In this document: piece by piece, positions 45,555 through 53,436 of the stretch
How the letters are laid out: the number at the start of each line of letters is the position of its first letter
Numbering within the stretch: position 1 is the first letter of the stretch
NCBI GenBank assembly: GCA_041743935.1
Contig: JBGTLU010000061.1
Location: forward strand, 35,776 to 99,775
Length of the DNA stretch: 64,000 nt
Reading direction: 5' to 3'
Source: JBGTLU01 sp041743935
GTDB taxonomy: Bacteria; Bacteroidota; Bacteroidia; Sphingobacteriales; Sphingobacteriaceae
Position numbers and translations under genes: made by a program
The notes under the pieces: generated by a model
Told to the model about the DNA's origin: nothing
Seen by the model: the letters and a program-made list of their open reading frames with translations, nothing else
Databases searched by the model: none

Positions 45555-45636
45555 CATTTTATAATTTCAATATAATATACTATTTAATTATACATCTACA
45601 TTTGTTATATAAATAAAGTTAAAAAACTTCAACACT

Positions 45637-45792
45637 ATGGGAAATTTACTCTATCTAGTTGCACTAATATTAGTAATAGCTTGGGCTATTGGTTTTATTG
45701 GATATAATACCGGTGGAATCATCCATTTATTATTAGTAATTGCAGTAATTGCAGTAATTTTTCAAATAATAAGAGGGCGAAGAATACTTTAA
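45637..45792 (+). CDS. lmo0937 family small membrane protein
   Basis: A 51-residue protein with two membrane segments: MGNLLYLVALILVIAWAIGF and, after GYNTGGIIH, a second Leu/Val/Ile stretch ending in RGRRIL. The opening and the central Gly-rich turn match the lmo0937 family, which is widespread and linked to general stress in several bacteria. Start supported by the family form; an A-rich leader precedes it. The second segment is encoded by a short direct repeat (ATTGCAGTA twice). Confidence 0.78.
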   Translation: MGNLLYLVALILVIAWAIGFIGYNTGGIIHLLLVIAVIAVIFQIIRGRRIL

Positions 45793-45915
45793 AAATATTT
45801 CATTTACCTGTGAAATACATGACAAAAGAGTATAGAGAGCTTTTTAGGTTGGTTAACAGATAAAATATTAATTATTCGCTTACCGCAGATAATTTTCATT
45901 TATTTTATTTGGATT

Positions 45916-45944
45916 AAATCCTGTAGAAATACAGGATTTTTTTT
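45916..45944 (+). terminator. Rho-independent terminator after the small membrane genes
   Basis: A perfect 9-base stem (AAATCCTGT / ACAGGATTT), a 6-base loop and eight T residues, 124 bases after the lmo0937-like gene. The bases between hold no gene I can see. Confidence 0.85.
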
Positions 45945-46054
45945 ATTGTAATTAGAGTTATAATATAAGTAATATAAATTAATATATAATTAATTAGGTT
46001 TTATATGATTGAATTTTGTTGGGTGATAATTTGTCACGATTAACAAAAATCAAA

Positions 46055-47461
46055 ATGAAAACAAAAAATTTACTCACGACAATGTTATTGTTTGTGGTTG
46101 TCTTTCTCTCAGCTTGCAAAAAAGACGACTTTGTGGAAACAAAAACCCTTTGTCCGGAAGTAGTATCAACAAACCCTGCCAATGGTAGTGCGGGAGTTGA
46201 CGTAACCCAGAACATTACAGTTAGATTTAATACGGATTTAGATCCGCAATCTGTGAACAGTCAAGCCTTTAGTTTAACTGCTAGAAACAACGGCAACAAT
46301 GCGATGAGCACCATTGCGGGTACCGTTACTTACGATGCAGCAAACAAAACTCTAGTATTTAACCCTACGGCCGATTTGCCAGCTAACTCTACGTTTACTG
46401 GTAGAGTAGAAACAAGCATCAAAGACCCCAATGGAAACAGATTACAACAAGTTTTTACTTGGACATTTAGCACCAACATGCCACCGTTTGTTCAATCTAC
46501 AGATCCGGCAAACAATGCAACCAATGTTGCGCTAAACAAGGTAATTGAAGTAATATTTAGCCAACCAATGAATCCAACTACCATAAATAATTCTACTTTT
46601 AGTATAAGAGCAGGATCAAATACAGTAGCGGGTACAATTGTTTTTGCAAATAACCGCTTGTTATTTACCCCATCTGCCAACTTAGCGGCAAATACAGTTT
46701 ATACGGGTACAGTTACTACAGGAGCAAAAAGTATTTCAAATATTTCTATGGCAAGTAATTTTACTTGGACATTCACTACCGCCAGCAGCGTTAGTCCAAC
46801 TCCAAATATGTTGGGTACTGTAGAACGTTTTGGAATTTTTGCTGCCACAGGTATTACAAATATTGCAGGCTTTAGCGAAATTATTAATTTGGATGTAGGA
46901 ATTACACCAGGTGCACGTTCTTCCATTACCGGATTCCCTCCAGGACAAGTTGTGGGTGGTGCTATTTTCGCATCAGACGATCTTACTCCTGTGGGCACTG
47001 CAGCTATGCTTAACCAAGCCAAAAATGATTTAACGAATGCTTATTTAGCATTAGAATCTAATACTTCAACCACTCCTTTTCTTGTTTCAGGAGATATGGG
47101 CGGTAGAACTATTACGCCAGGTATCTATAAAAGCAACTCCTCGTTGATGATACAAAACGGAAGCTTAACCTTAAACGGTCAAGGAGATATAAATGCGGTT
47201 TGGATATTTCAAATCGGATCTTCTTTCACTACAGTTGGAGGTGCGGGCGGAAACATTATTCTTACTAACGGAGCACAAGCCAAAAACATTTATTGGCAAG
47301 TAGGAAGTTCTGCAACCATAGGTGATAATACCTTGTTTAGCGGAAATATATTAGCATTAACCTCTATCACCATGAACTCTAATGCAAGAGCTACAGGCAG
47401 AATGCTTGTAAGAAATGGTGCAGTTACATTAACTAGCACAAACATAATTACTAGACCTTAA
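46055..47461 (+). CDS. Ice-binding DUF3494 lipoprotein with two Ig-like domains
   Basis: A 468-residue lipoprotein (MKTKNLLTTMLLFVVVFLSAC). After the lipid anchor come two Big_5/SbsA-type Ig-like domains, each starting with a form of NPANGSAGVDVTQNITVRF and ending in FTWTFST (about residues 30-130 and 135-235). An ice-binding-like DUF3494 beta-solenoid follows (LGTVERFGIFAATGITN, GDMGGRTITPGIYKSNSSL, AVWIFQIGSSFTT). DUF3494 proteins bind ice or act as adhesins, so the Ig-like domains would hold the ice-binding face away from the cell. A TTG start at 46016 is rejected because it would precede the signal. Five bases before an OmpA-type gene. Confidence 0.9.
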   Translation: MKTKNLLTTMLLFVVVFLSACKKDDFVETKTLCPEVVSTNPANGSAGVDVTQNITVRFNTDLDPQSVNSQAFSLTARNNGNNAMSTIAGTVTYDAANKTLVFNPTADLPANSTFTGRVETSIKDPNGNRLQQVFTWTFSTNMPPFVQSTDPANNATNVALNKVIEVIFSQPMNPTTINNSTFSIRAGSNTVAGTIVFANNRLLFTPSANLAANTVYTGTVTTGAKSISNISMASNFTWTFTTASSVSPTPNMLGTVERFGIFAATGITNIAGFSEIINLDVGITPGARSSITGFPPGQVVGGAIFASDDLTPVGTAAMLNQAKNDLTNAYLALESNTSTTPFLVSGDMGGRTITPGIYKSNSSLMIQNGSLTLNGQGDINAVWIFQIGSSFTTVGGAGGNIILTNGAQAKNIYWQVGSSATIGDNTLFSGNILALTSITMNSNARATGRMLVRNGAVTLTSTNIITRP

Positions 47462-47466
47462 TTATC

Positions 47467-49482
47467 ATGAAATCACTTTATAAACACCAGAAAAATACAG
47501 GTAAAATTAATCTTACCGGTATTGCATTGCTGAGCGCATTCGCTTTTACGCTACTATTTAGCAGTACAGCCAGCTCTCAAATAGTTGCTACCTATGCTAA
47601 GCCATCCTTTTGGATTGGTGCAGCCGGTGGTGCTAACTTAAATTACTACCGTGGCAACACGCAGGTATTAAATGCCGATTTTACCACTCCAACTCCCTTT
47701 GGTAATGGGTATGGAGCCGGTGTATTTTTAGCTGCAACCATTGAATACTACAAACCAAATACAGTCTTAGGATTTATTCTTCAGGGTGGTTACGATAGCC
47801 GCAGAGGGAAGTTTGATCAGAAAATATCTCCTTGTAACTGTCCAATAGATTTAAATACCGATTTAAGCTACATCACCATTGAACCTAGTTTAAGGGTAGT
47901 GCCATTTGAATCTAACTTTTATCTATTTGCCGGACCACGTCTTGGTTTTAATTTAGAACGCAGGTTCCGTTATAGTCAAGGTCCAAACCCTAATTTCCCT
48001 AACGCTCCATTGAATGAAGATGTAAAAGGTGACTTTAGCAGATCACATAAAGAAACATTATCTGGTCAGATTGGTATGGGAGTAGATATTCCAATAACTT
48101 CAACCAGTAATAAAACACAATTAGCATTTTCTCCATTTGTTTCTTATCACCCACGTTTCGGACAAAACCCACGTGCCATTGAAACTTGGAATTTATCAAC
48201 CCTTAGACTAGGTGCCTCGATTAAAATAGGTAGCGGTAAAGCTATGGATCCGGAGATGGTTATAACTGCTCCAGATCCACAAGTTCGTTTTACTGTAAAC
48301 TCTCCAACCAACATTCCTGTTGAACGTAGATTCAGAGAAACTTTTCCAATTCGGAATTATGTGTTTTTCAATAAAAACTCTACCCAAATCCCTTCTAGAT
48401 ATACTTTATTACAAAGAAATCAGGTGGCTGATTTTAAAGAAGATCAATTAGAGGTACGTTCAGAATTAACTAAAGACGGTCGTGCAAAACGTTCTATGAA
48501 TGCTTATTATAATGTATTAAACATTTTGGGCGATAGAATGAGCAAAGTGCCATCTAGCAATATTACATTAGTAGGTTCTTCAGAAAATGGAATAGCAGAT
48601 GCCAAATTAATGGCAGAATCCGTAAAAAATTACTTGGTTAATATTTTCGGTATTAGTCCCTCCAGAATTGGAGTTGATGGAAGAATTAGCCCAGTCAATC
48701 CGGCTTCAATTCCTGGAGCAAACACGCAAATGGAATTGCGTACAGATGGTGACCGCAGGGTTACTATTATTAGCTCGTCTTCTGAATTATTAATGGAATT
48801 CCAATCTGGACCTGATGCTCCACTAAGACCTATTGTAGTGTCTGGTATGCAAATAGCGCCTATTGATAGTTACGTAACATTTAATGTGGATAATAGCATG
48901 AATATTTTTGATTCATGGAGTTTAGAAGCAAGAGATAGCCAAGGTAATGTTCAAAATTACGGACCGTACAAACAAGATAAAGTTAGCATCCCCGGAAAAA
49001 ACATTTTAGGCAATCGCCCATCCGGAGATTATAAATTTACCATGGTTGGTACTACTAAAAATGGCAACATTATACGTAGAGATGCTAATGCAAAATTAAA
49101 TCTTTGGACACCTTCAAAAGATGAAGAGGGTATGCGTTTTAGTATTTTGTATGATTATGATAATGCAAAAGCTATTTCTATTTACGAAAAGTATTTAACT
49201 GAAATTGTTGTTCCTAAAATCCCAATGAATGCATTGGTAACCGTTCACGGATATACCGATATTTTAGGTGATGCAAATTATAACTTAACTCTATCACAAG
49301 CACGTGCAAACGATGTGAAGAACATTATTCAGAAAGCATTAACTAATGCCGGAAGAAAAGATGTACGATTAGAAGTGTTAGGGTTTGGTGAGGATGAGAA
49401 CTTGTCTCCGTTTAACAATGTATTACCGGAAGAACGTTTTTATAACCGCACCGTTATCATTGATATTATACCGCAAAAATAG
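47467..49482 (+). CDS. Outer-membrane protein with OmpA C-terminal domain
   Basis: A 671-residue protein with a signal peptide (ending TASSQ). Residues about 35-265 look like an outer-membrane beta-barrel (alternating strands, FAGPRLGFNLERRF), and a central part follows. Near the end is an OmpA-like peptidoglycan-binding domain with VTVHGYTDILGDANYNLTLSQARANDV in overlapping form. An extra OmpA-like copy may lie around residues 300-420 (FNKNSTQIPSRYTLL, then GVDGRISP). It would tie the outer membrane to the cell wall. Its start is five bases after the ice-binding gene, so the two act from one mRNA. Confidence 0.85.
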   Translation: MKSLYKHQKNTGKINLTGIALLSAFAFTLLFSSTASSQIVATYAKPSFWIGAAGGANLNYYRGNTQVLNADFTTPTPFGNGYGAGVFLAATIEYYKPNTVLGFILQGGYDSRRGKFDQKISPCNCPIDLNTDLSYITIEPSLRVVPFESNFYLFAGPRLGFNLERRFRYSQGPNPNFPNAPLNEDVKGDFSRSHKETLSGQIGMGVDIPITSTSNKTQLAFSPFVSYHPRFGQNPRAIETWNLSTLRLGASIKIGSGKAMDPEMVITAPDPQVRFTVNSPTNIPVERRFRETFPIRNYVFFNKNSTQIPSRYTLLQRNQVADFKEDQLEVRSELTKDGRAKRSMNAYYNVLNILGDRMSKVPSSNITLVGSSENGIADAKLMAESVKNYLVNIFGISPSRIGVDGRISPVNPASIPGANTQMELRTDGDRRVTIISSSSELLMEFQSGPDAPLRPIVVSGMQIAPIDSYVTFNVDNSMNIFDSWSLEARDSQGNVQNYGPYKQDKVSIPGKNILGNRPSGDYKFTMVGTTKNGNIIRRDANAKLNLWTPSKDEEGMRFSILYDYDNAKAISIYEKYLTEIVVPKIPMNALVTVHGYTDILGDANYNLTLSQARANDVKNIIQKALTNAGRKDVRLEVLGFGEDENLSPFNNVLPEERFYNRTVIIDIIPQK

Positions 49483-49508
49483 AGTGTATTTATAAAAATC
49501 AAACAAGA

Positions 49509-49540
49509 AAGGGCGGTTGTATTAAACTGCCCTTTTTTTA
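49509..49540 (+). terminator. Rho-independent terminator after the OmpA-type gene
   Basis: An 11-base stem with one mismatch (AAAGGGCGGTT against AACTGCCCTTT), followed by seven T residues counted with the stem end. It closes the ice-binding/OmpA operon. Confidence 0.87.
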
Positions 49541-49550
49541 TAGTTGAAAT

Positions 49551-49910
49551 ATGAAAAAAGAGATGAACGAAATGGAAAAAGCTGCTATTTTAATTGTAGT
49601 AGAAATTATAGAATATGTACCAAACTCAGTTGTTATCAAATCTATTATCCGAAAAACAACCGGCAGTATTACCGCTGCATCTTTTGATACAGGAGAATCA
49701 ATGACCGATAAAATATTAGCTTTTGATACGTTTATTCAAGTAATAGACGGGCAAGCAGATGTGATAATTGACGGAAAGTTAAACGAACTTAATGTAGGCG
49801 AATCTATTATTATACCTGCCAATGTGATAAATACAATCAAAGCAAAAGTTCGCTTTAAAATGATATCCACTATAATTAAAAGTGGTTATCAAGCAGTAGA
49901 TATTATTTAA
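49551..49910 (+). CDS. Cupin-fold protein without histidines
   Basis: A 119-residue cupin: AASFDTGESMTDKILAFDTFIQVIDGQADVIIDGK and LNVGESIIIPANVINTIKA in overlapping form follow the family spacing. In close relatives the first motif has a metal-binding His after GxxxxxH and the second has His after PANxP. Here both are replaced, and the protein has no His at all, so it should not bind metal in the usual way. It starts ten bases after a terminator, with no clear promoter in between. Several in-frame ATGs (49551, 49563, 49572) leave the start open. Confidence 0.75.
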   Translation: MKKEMNEMEKAAILIVVEIIEYVPNSVVIKSIIRKTTGSITAASFDTGESMTDKILAFDTFIQVIDGQADVIIDGKLNELNVGESIIIPANVINTIKAKVRFKMISTIIKSGYQAVDII

Positions 49911-49980
49911 TCTTTGTGCTAAGTATGAATTCCTACTAAAAAAAATATAGGATTAATTTTTTGGTAATTAATATGTGTAT

Positions 49981-50271
49981 TTAAATTCCAAAGAGTTTTT
50001 TCTTCTTTACAACAAAGTCTACGTAATTTTTCACTTCGCCTTCACTCACCATTACATCGGTTACTTTAGCACGCTCAGGTCCTTGTTTACACCAGGCAAT
50101 TAATTCATTCAATGAAAATTCATCGCCTTCGGCTCCGATATATACCGTTCCGTCGGGTTGGTTTTGTACAAATCCCATGATAGAAAGTTGGTCGGCTACT
50201 GCTTTAGTAGTATCCCGAAAATATACTCCTTGTACATTTCCTTTTATAGTTATTTCGATGTGTTTTTTCAT
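49981..50271 (-). CDS. acyP: Acylphosphatase
   Basis: Hydrolyses acyl phosphates such as acetyl phosphate or 1,3-bisphosphoglycerate. The 96-residue chain has the family signature GNVQGVYFRD (phosphate-binding Arg19) and GFVQNQPDGTVYIGAEG (catalytic Asn37). The first two thirds match well; the C-terminal end is a little longer and basic (VVKKKKLFGI). It starts five bases after the nitronate monooxygenase gene. Confidence 0.93.
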   Translation of the reverse strand: MKKHIEITIKGNVQGVYFRDTTKAVADQLSIMGFVQNQPDGTVYIGAEGDEFSLNELIAWCKQGPERAKVTDVMVSEGEVKNYVDFVVKKKKLFGI

Positions 50272-50276
50272 ATGTT

Positions 50277-51221
50277 TTAGTATAACGTTGTTAACCTTTG
50301 TTTTTCGAGCAAATAATCATTCCAAATCTCATGAAGTATAGTTGCTGCAGGTTTTATATCGTGTATTATTCCTGCCACTTGTCCAATTTCTAACTCCCCT
50401 TCCTTCATGTCCCCTTCAAACATTCCTCTTTTAGCTCTAGCTCTTCCTAAAATTTCGGCTAACTCTGTTTTATCCGCTCCTCTGTCTTCGGCTTCTTTAA
50501 TTTTTTGGTAAAATTCATTTTTTATCAAACGCACTGGCACCAATTTTTTCATGGCCAATTGAGTATCTCCCTCAGAGGTATCCACAATTTGTTGTTTAAA
50601 ATTTGCGTGGGCAGATGATTCTACTGAAGCTGCAAATCTTGAACCAATTTGGACACCTTCTGCACCTAATGCAAAAGCAGCTAACATTTGTTTGCCCGTA
50701 GCAATGCCTCCCGCTGCTATCAGTGGGATTTCTACAAGATCTCTTATCATTGGTATTAAACAAAAAGTAGTGGTTTCTTCGCGCCCATTATGGCCGCCAG
50801 CTTCAAACCCTTCGGCTACTAATGCATCCACCCCGGCATCCACAGCTTTTAGTGCAAACTTTGTATTTGCTATAACGTGAACCACCTTAATACCTTGCGA
50901 TTTTAAATGGGCAGTCCAAGTGCTGGGATTACCTGCAGAGGTAAATACAATGGGCACTTTTTCTTCCAAAATAGTCTCTATATGTTTTTCTATCTCTGGA
51001 TATAATAACGGAATATTTACAGCAAAAGGTTTATCAGATGCTTTTTTATATTTTTGGATATGTTCTTTAAGAACATCGGGGTACATAGAGCCGGCACCAA
51101 GAATGCCTAATCCTCCGGCATTGGATACGGCCGAAGCCAATCGCCATCCGCTACACCAAATCATGCCCGCTTGTATAATGGGGTATTTAATTTCAAATAA
51201 CTGGGTAATCCGATTGTTCAT
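50277..51221 (-). CDS. Nitronate monooxygenase family FMN protein
   Basis: A 314-residue TIM-barrel flavoprotein of the NMO/2-nitropropane dioxygenase family. Typical parts are YPIIQAGMIWCSGWRLASAVSNAGGLGILG, VAEGFEAGGHNGRE with the catalytic-site His, and the FMN phosphate loop AAGGIATGKQMLAAFALGAEGVQIGSRF in overlapping form. The FabK-type enoyl-ACP reductases belong to the same fold, so the substrate is open. Its start overlaps the stop of the nucleotidyltransferase gene by one base. Confidence 0.88.
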   Translation of the reverse strand: MNNRITQLFEIKYPIIQAGMIWCSGWRLASAVSNAGGLGILGAGSMYPDVLKEHIQKYKKASDKPFAVNIPLLYPEIEKHIETILEEKVPIVFTSAGNPSTWTAHLKSQGIKVVHVIANTKFALKAVDAGVDALVAEGFEAGGHNGREETTTFCLIPMIRDLVEIPLIAAGGIATGKQMLAAFALGAEGVQIGSRFAASVESSAHANFKQQIVDTSEGDTQLAMKKLVPVRLIKNEFYQKIKEAEDRGADKTELAEILGRARAKRGMFEGDMKEGELEIGQVAGIIHDIKPAATILHEIWNDYLLEKQRLTTLY

Positions 51222-52213
51222 TAGCTAAAAGATATCTCGGTGCTATCTCCCAAATTAAGACTTTGGCTTGCTCCTCGCAATACCGTATCGCTTCCTATTA
51301 AAGAAGTTTTTAGCATCATGTTATGTAGATGAGTATAAGAACCTATTATGGAATCTTCTAATATAGAATTCTTAATTTCTGAGTTTTCGCCTATGGATAC
51401 GTTAGGGCCAATGATAGAATTTGAAACCACACAATTTTCGCCAATGCTAACCGGCTGAATAATTACCGTATTTTCGAATTTTTTGCTGGTTTGCAACTGT
51501 TTATTACGGGTTAAAAGCATTTTATTAGTTGCTAATAAAACCTCTTTTTTGCCACAATCATACCAATCGTTTACCTGAAATGTAGTAAAAGTATGGCCCA
51601 TTTCTATCATTCGTTCTAAGGCATCGGTCAGCTGAAACTCGCCATAAGTTCGCTTGTTTTTTTGGATGATGAAATCTAAAGATTCCATGATATCTCTTCC
51701 GTTTTCAAACTTGTAAATACCTACTAATGCAAGATTAGATTTTGGCATGCTGGGTTTTTCAACTGCTTTTATAACCACGCCTTTTTCATTAAGCTCAACT
51801 ACACCAAATTCTCTGGGGTCATTTACTTTTCTTACTCCCAATTGAGAGCCTTTTTCAGTTAGGATGGCTGGCATATCAATAGTAAAAATAGTATCTCCCA
51901 ACACAATCATGATGGGTTCATCTTGTTCTACCAGATCTTTAGCTAACCAAACGGCATGGCCAATCCCTTCTTTATGATTTTGAACAACAAAATGAGCAGA
52001 AATGTTGGGGTATTTTGCTTTTATAAACGATTCTATTTTATCCCCCAAATAACCAATAATAAACACGAATTCGCAGACTCCACCATCATTTAGGTTATCC
52101 ACAATATGCGATAAAATGGGCTTACCAGCTACCGGAACTAAGGCTTTAGGTTGTGTGTGTGTTTGCGGCCGCAAACGGGTTCCTATACCCGCAACAGGTA
52201 TTATCACTTTCAT
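51221..52213 (-). CDS. Sugar-phosphate nucleotidyltransferase, second copy
   Basis: A 330-residue relative of the gene at 39252-40259. The nucleotide loop is GIGTRLRPQT and KALVPVAGKP, the metal site DTIF, and the C-terminal part is a hexapeptide left-handed helix (IGENCVVSNSIIGPNVSIGENSEI in overlapping form). It most resembles glucose-1-phosphate thymidylyl- or UTP-glucose-1-phosphate uridylyl-transferases with a helix; the sugar is unknown. It lies 30 bases downstream of the amidohydrolase and one base overlaps the monooxygenase gene. Confidence 0.9.
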   Translation of the reverse strand: MKVIIPVAGIGTRLRPQTHTQPKALVPVAGKPILSHIVDNLNDGGVCEFVFIIGYLGDKIESFIKAKYPNISAHFVVQNHKEGIGHAVWLAKDLVEQDEPIMIVLGDTIFTIDMPAILTEKGSQLGVRKVNDPREFGVVELNEKGVVIKAVEKPSMPKSNLALVGIYKFENGRDIMESLDFIIQKNKRTYGEFQLTDALERMIEMGHTFTTFQVNDWYDCGKKEVLLATNKMLLTRNKQLQTSKKFENTVIIQPVSIGENCVVSNSIIGPNVSIGENSEIKNSILEDSIIGSYTHLHNMMLKTSLIGSDTVLRGASQSLNLGDSTEISFS

Positions 52214-52243
52214 AATTTCAATGTTAAGAGCGGGTCAAATGTA

Positions 52244-53392
52244 TCAATTCCTTTTAAACCGCAAGGGTTTAACGCATGAATTTTTGGTTATATTATCCGC
52301 TAGTGTATTCTTAATGTGATTAATACCCGGTCTTTTCCCTTTTTCTAATGTACCAAGATTTTCCCAGCCAAAAAAGGATGCACCATTCTTACAAGCCCAA
52401 GTAAATAGCTGATTGGTTGTAATTTCTGGGAAATATTTTTTTAAGGTTTTTAATTCAGACAAAACACAGAGTGAATGATTTGAAGCTAAACTATCTGTTC
52501 CGATACAGATTTGTAGATTCATATTTGCCATGAGTATTACATTTGGCAATGTTTTTTCTATAAACAGATTTGCATTGGGGCAAAGGCACCAATAATTACA
52601 CTCTCCCAAGTTTTCGACAAATTCTATATCCATCTCGCTGGTAAAAGTGTTATGAACAAACATCCTTTTTATAGCAGAAAAATATGGGAGATACGTCTGT
52701 ATAGAGGTTTTCCCCGATGGTTTCCAAAAACCAATATCTATCCCAAATGAATCATATAGTGAAACAAAATCTCCAGTTTTTTTTTCGAAAAATTGGTTCT
52801 CAGCTTCCGATTCTTGATTGTGAATACTAATCATTGGAGACTGTATCAGCCTAAACAATTCTTCGGATACTGAATAGGGTGCATGAGGAGTAATATTTGC
52901 CGATTGTGGGGCTAAGTTTAATAAATCTTGTGCGGCAGAAAAATGTGTATTAGCTTGTGTTGGATTAAAACCGAAAACCTCAATGAAGGAATGGTACTGT
53001 AGTCTGTTTAGCCGTTTTTGATTAAATGTGGTGGCGCCATTACAAATGTCTCCAACAGCTACAATCCCGTTGGCAATCATTTCGTTTTCGCCTTCCAAAA
53101 TTGCATCATCCTTATCCATTGTTATTTCATTTCTTATTTTTTGTAAATGTTGGATGAATGATACCAATCCGCCACCTGTAGGAATTTGATTTTTTAGATA
53201 AGATAATTCTAAATGGCAATGCGAGTTTACAAATCCAGGACACAGGAAACCATCCAGAATTTCGATTTCTGCCACGCCATCTCTATTCATTAAAATGTCT
53301 TCAATGGTTCCGTCATCCGTACAAATCAATACTCCTTTTTCGATAGGATCTTGATTCAATGTAAATAACCAATCTGCCGATATTTTTCGCAT
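52244..53392 (-). CDS. Amidohydrolase family protein (possible aminodeoxyfutalosine deaminase)
   Basis: A 382-residue metal-dependent hydrolase of the chlorohydrolase/cytosine-deaminase group. Metal ligands are in GFVNSHCHLELSYL (HxH) and in ITPHAPYSVSEEL, SIHNQESEAENQFF (with His) and CIGTDSLASNHSLC (Asp). In the futalosine route to menaquinone a deaminase of this group acts; that is possible here but not proved. It is the first gene of a four-gene operon. Its -7 element ends five bases before the ATG. Confidence 0.85.
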   Translation of the reverse strand: MRKISADWLFTLNQDPIEKGVLICTDDGTIEDILMNRDGVAEIEILDGFLCPGFVNSHCHLELSYLKNQIPTGGGLVSFIQHLQKIRNEITMDKDDAILEGENEMIANGIVAVGDICNGATTFNQKRLNRLQYHSFIEVFGFNPTQANTHFSAAQDLLNLAPQSANITPHAPYSVSEELFRLIQSPMISIHNQESEAENQFFEKKTGDFVSLYDSFGIDIGFWKPSGKTSIQTYLPYFSAIKRMFVHNTFTSEMDIEFVENLGECNYWCLCPNANLFIEKTLPNVILMANMNLQICIGTDSLASNHSLCVLSELKTLKKYFPEITTNQLFTWACKNGASFFGWENLGTLEKGKRPGINHIKNTLADNITKNSCVKPLRFKRN

Positions 53393-53396
53393 GTAC

Positions 53397-53404
53397 CAAA
53401 AATA
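53397..53404 (-). promoter_or_regulatory. -7 element of the amidohydrolase operon
   Basis: A perfect TATTTTTG (minus strand) with only four bases between it and the ATG at 53392, so the mRNA should have almost no leader. Confidence 0.5.
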
Positions 53405-53424
53405 GGGTTAAGCAGTTAAAAACG

Positions 53425-53432
53425 TACCTTTG
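53425..53432 (+). promoter_or_regulatory. -7 element of rlmN
   Basis: A perfect TACCTTTG with four bases between it and the GTG at 53437, divergent from the amidohydrolase -7 element 20 bases away. The mRNA should be leaderless or nearly so. Confidence 0.5.
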
Positions 53433-53436
53433 CAAG

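Noticed and set aside
45793..45915. Possible tiny gene between the lmo0937-like gene and the terminator
   Set aside because: The only ATG frame found there has 14 codons and no recognisable features.
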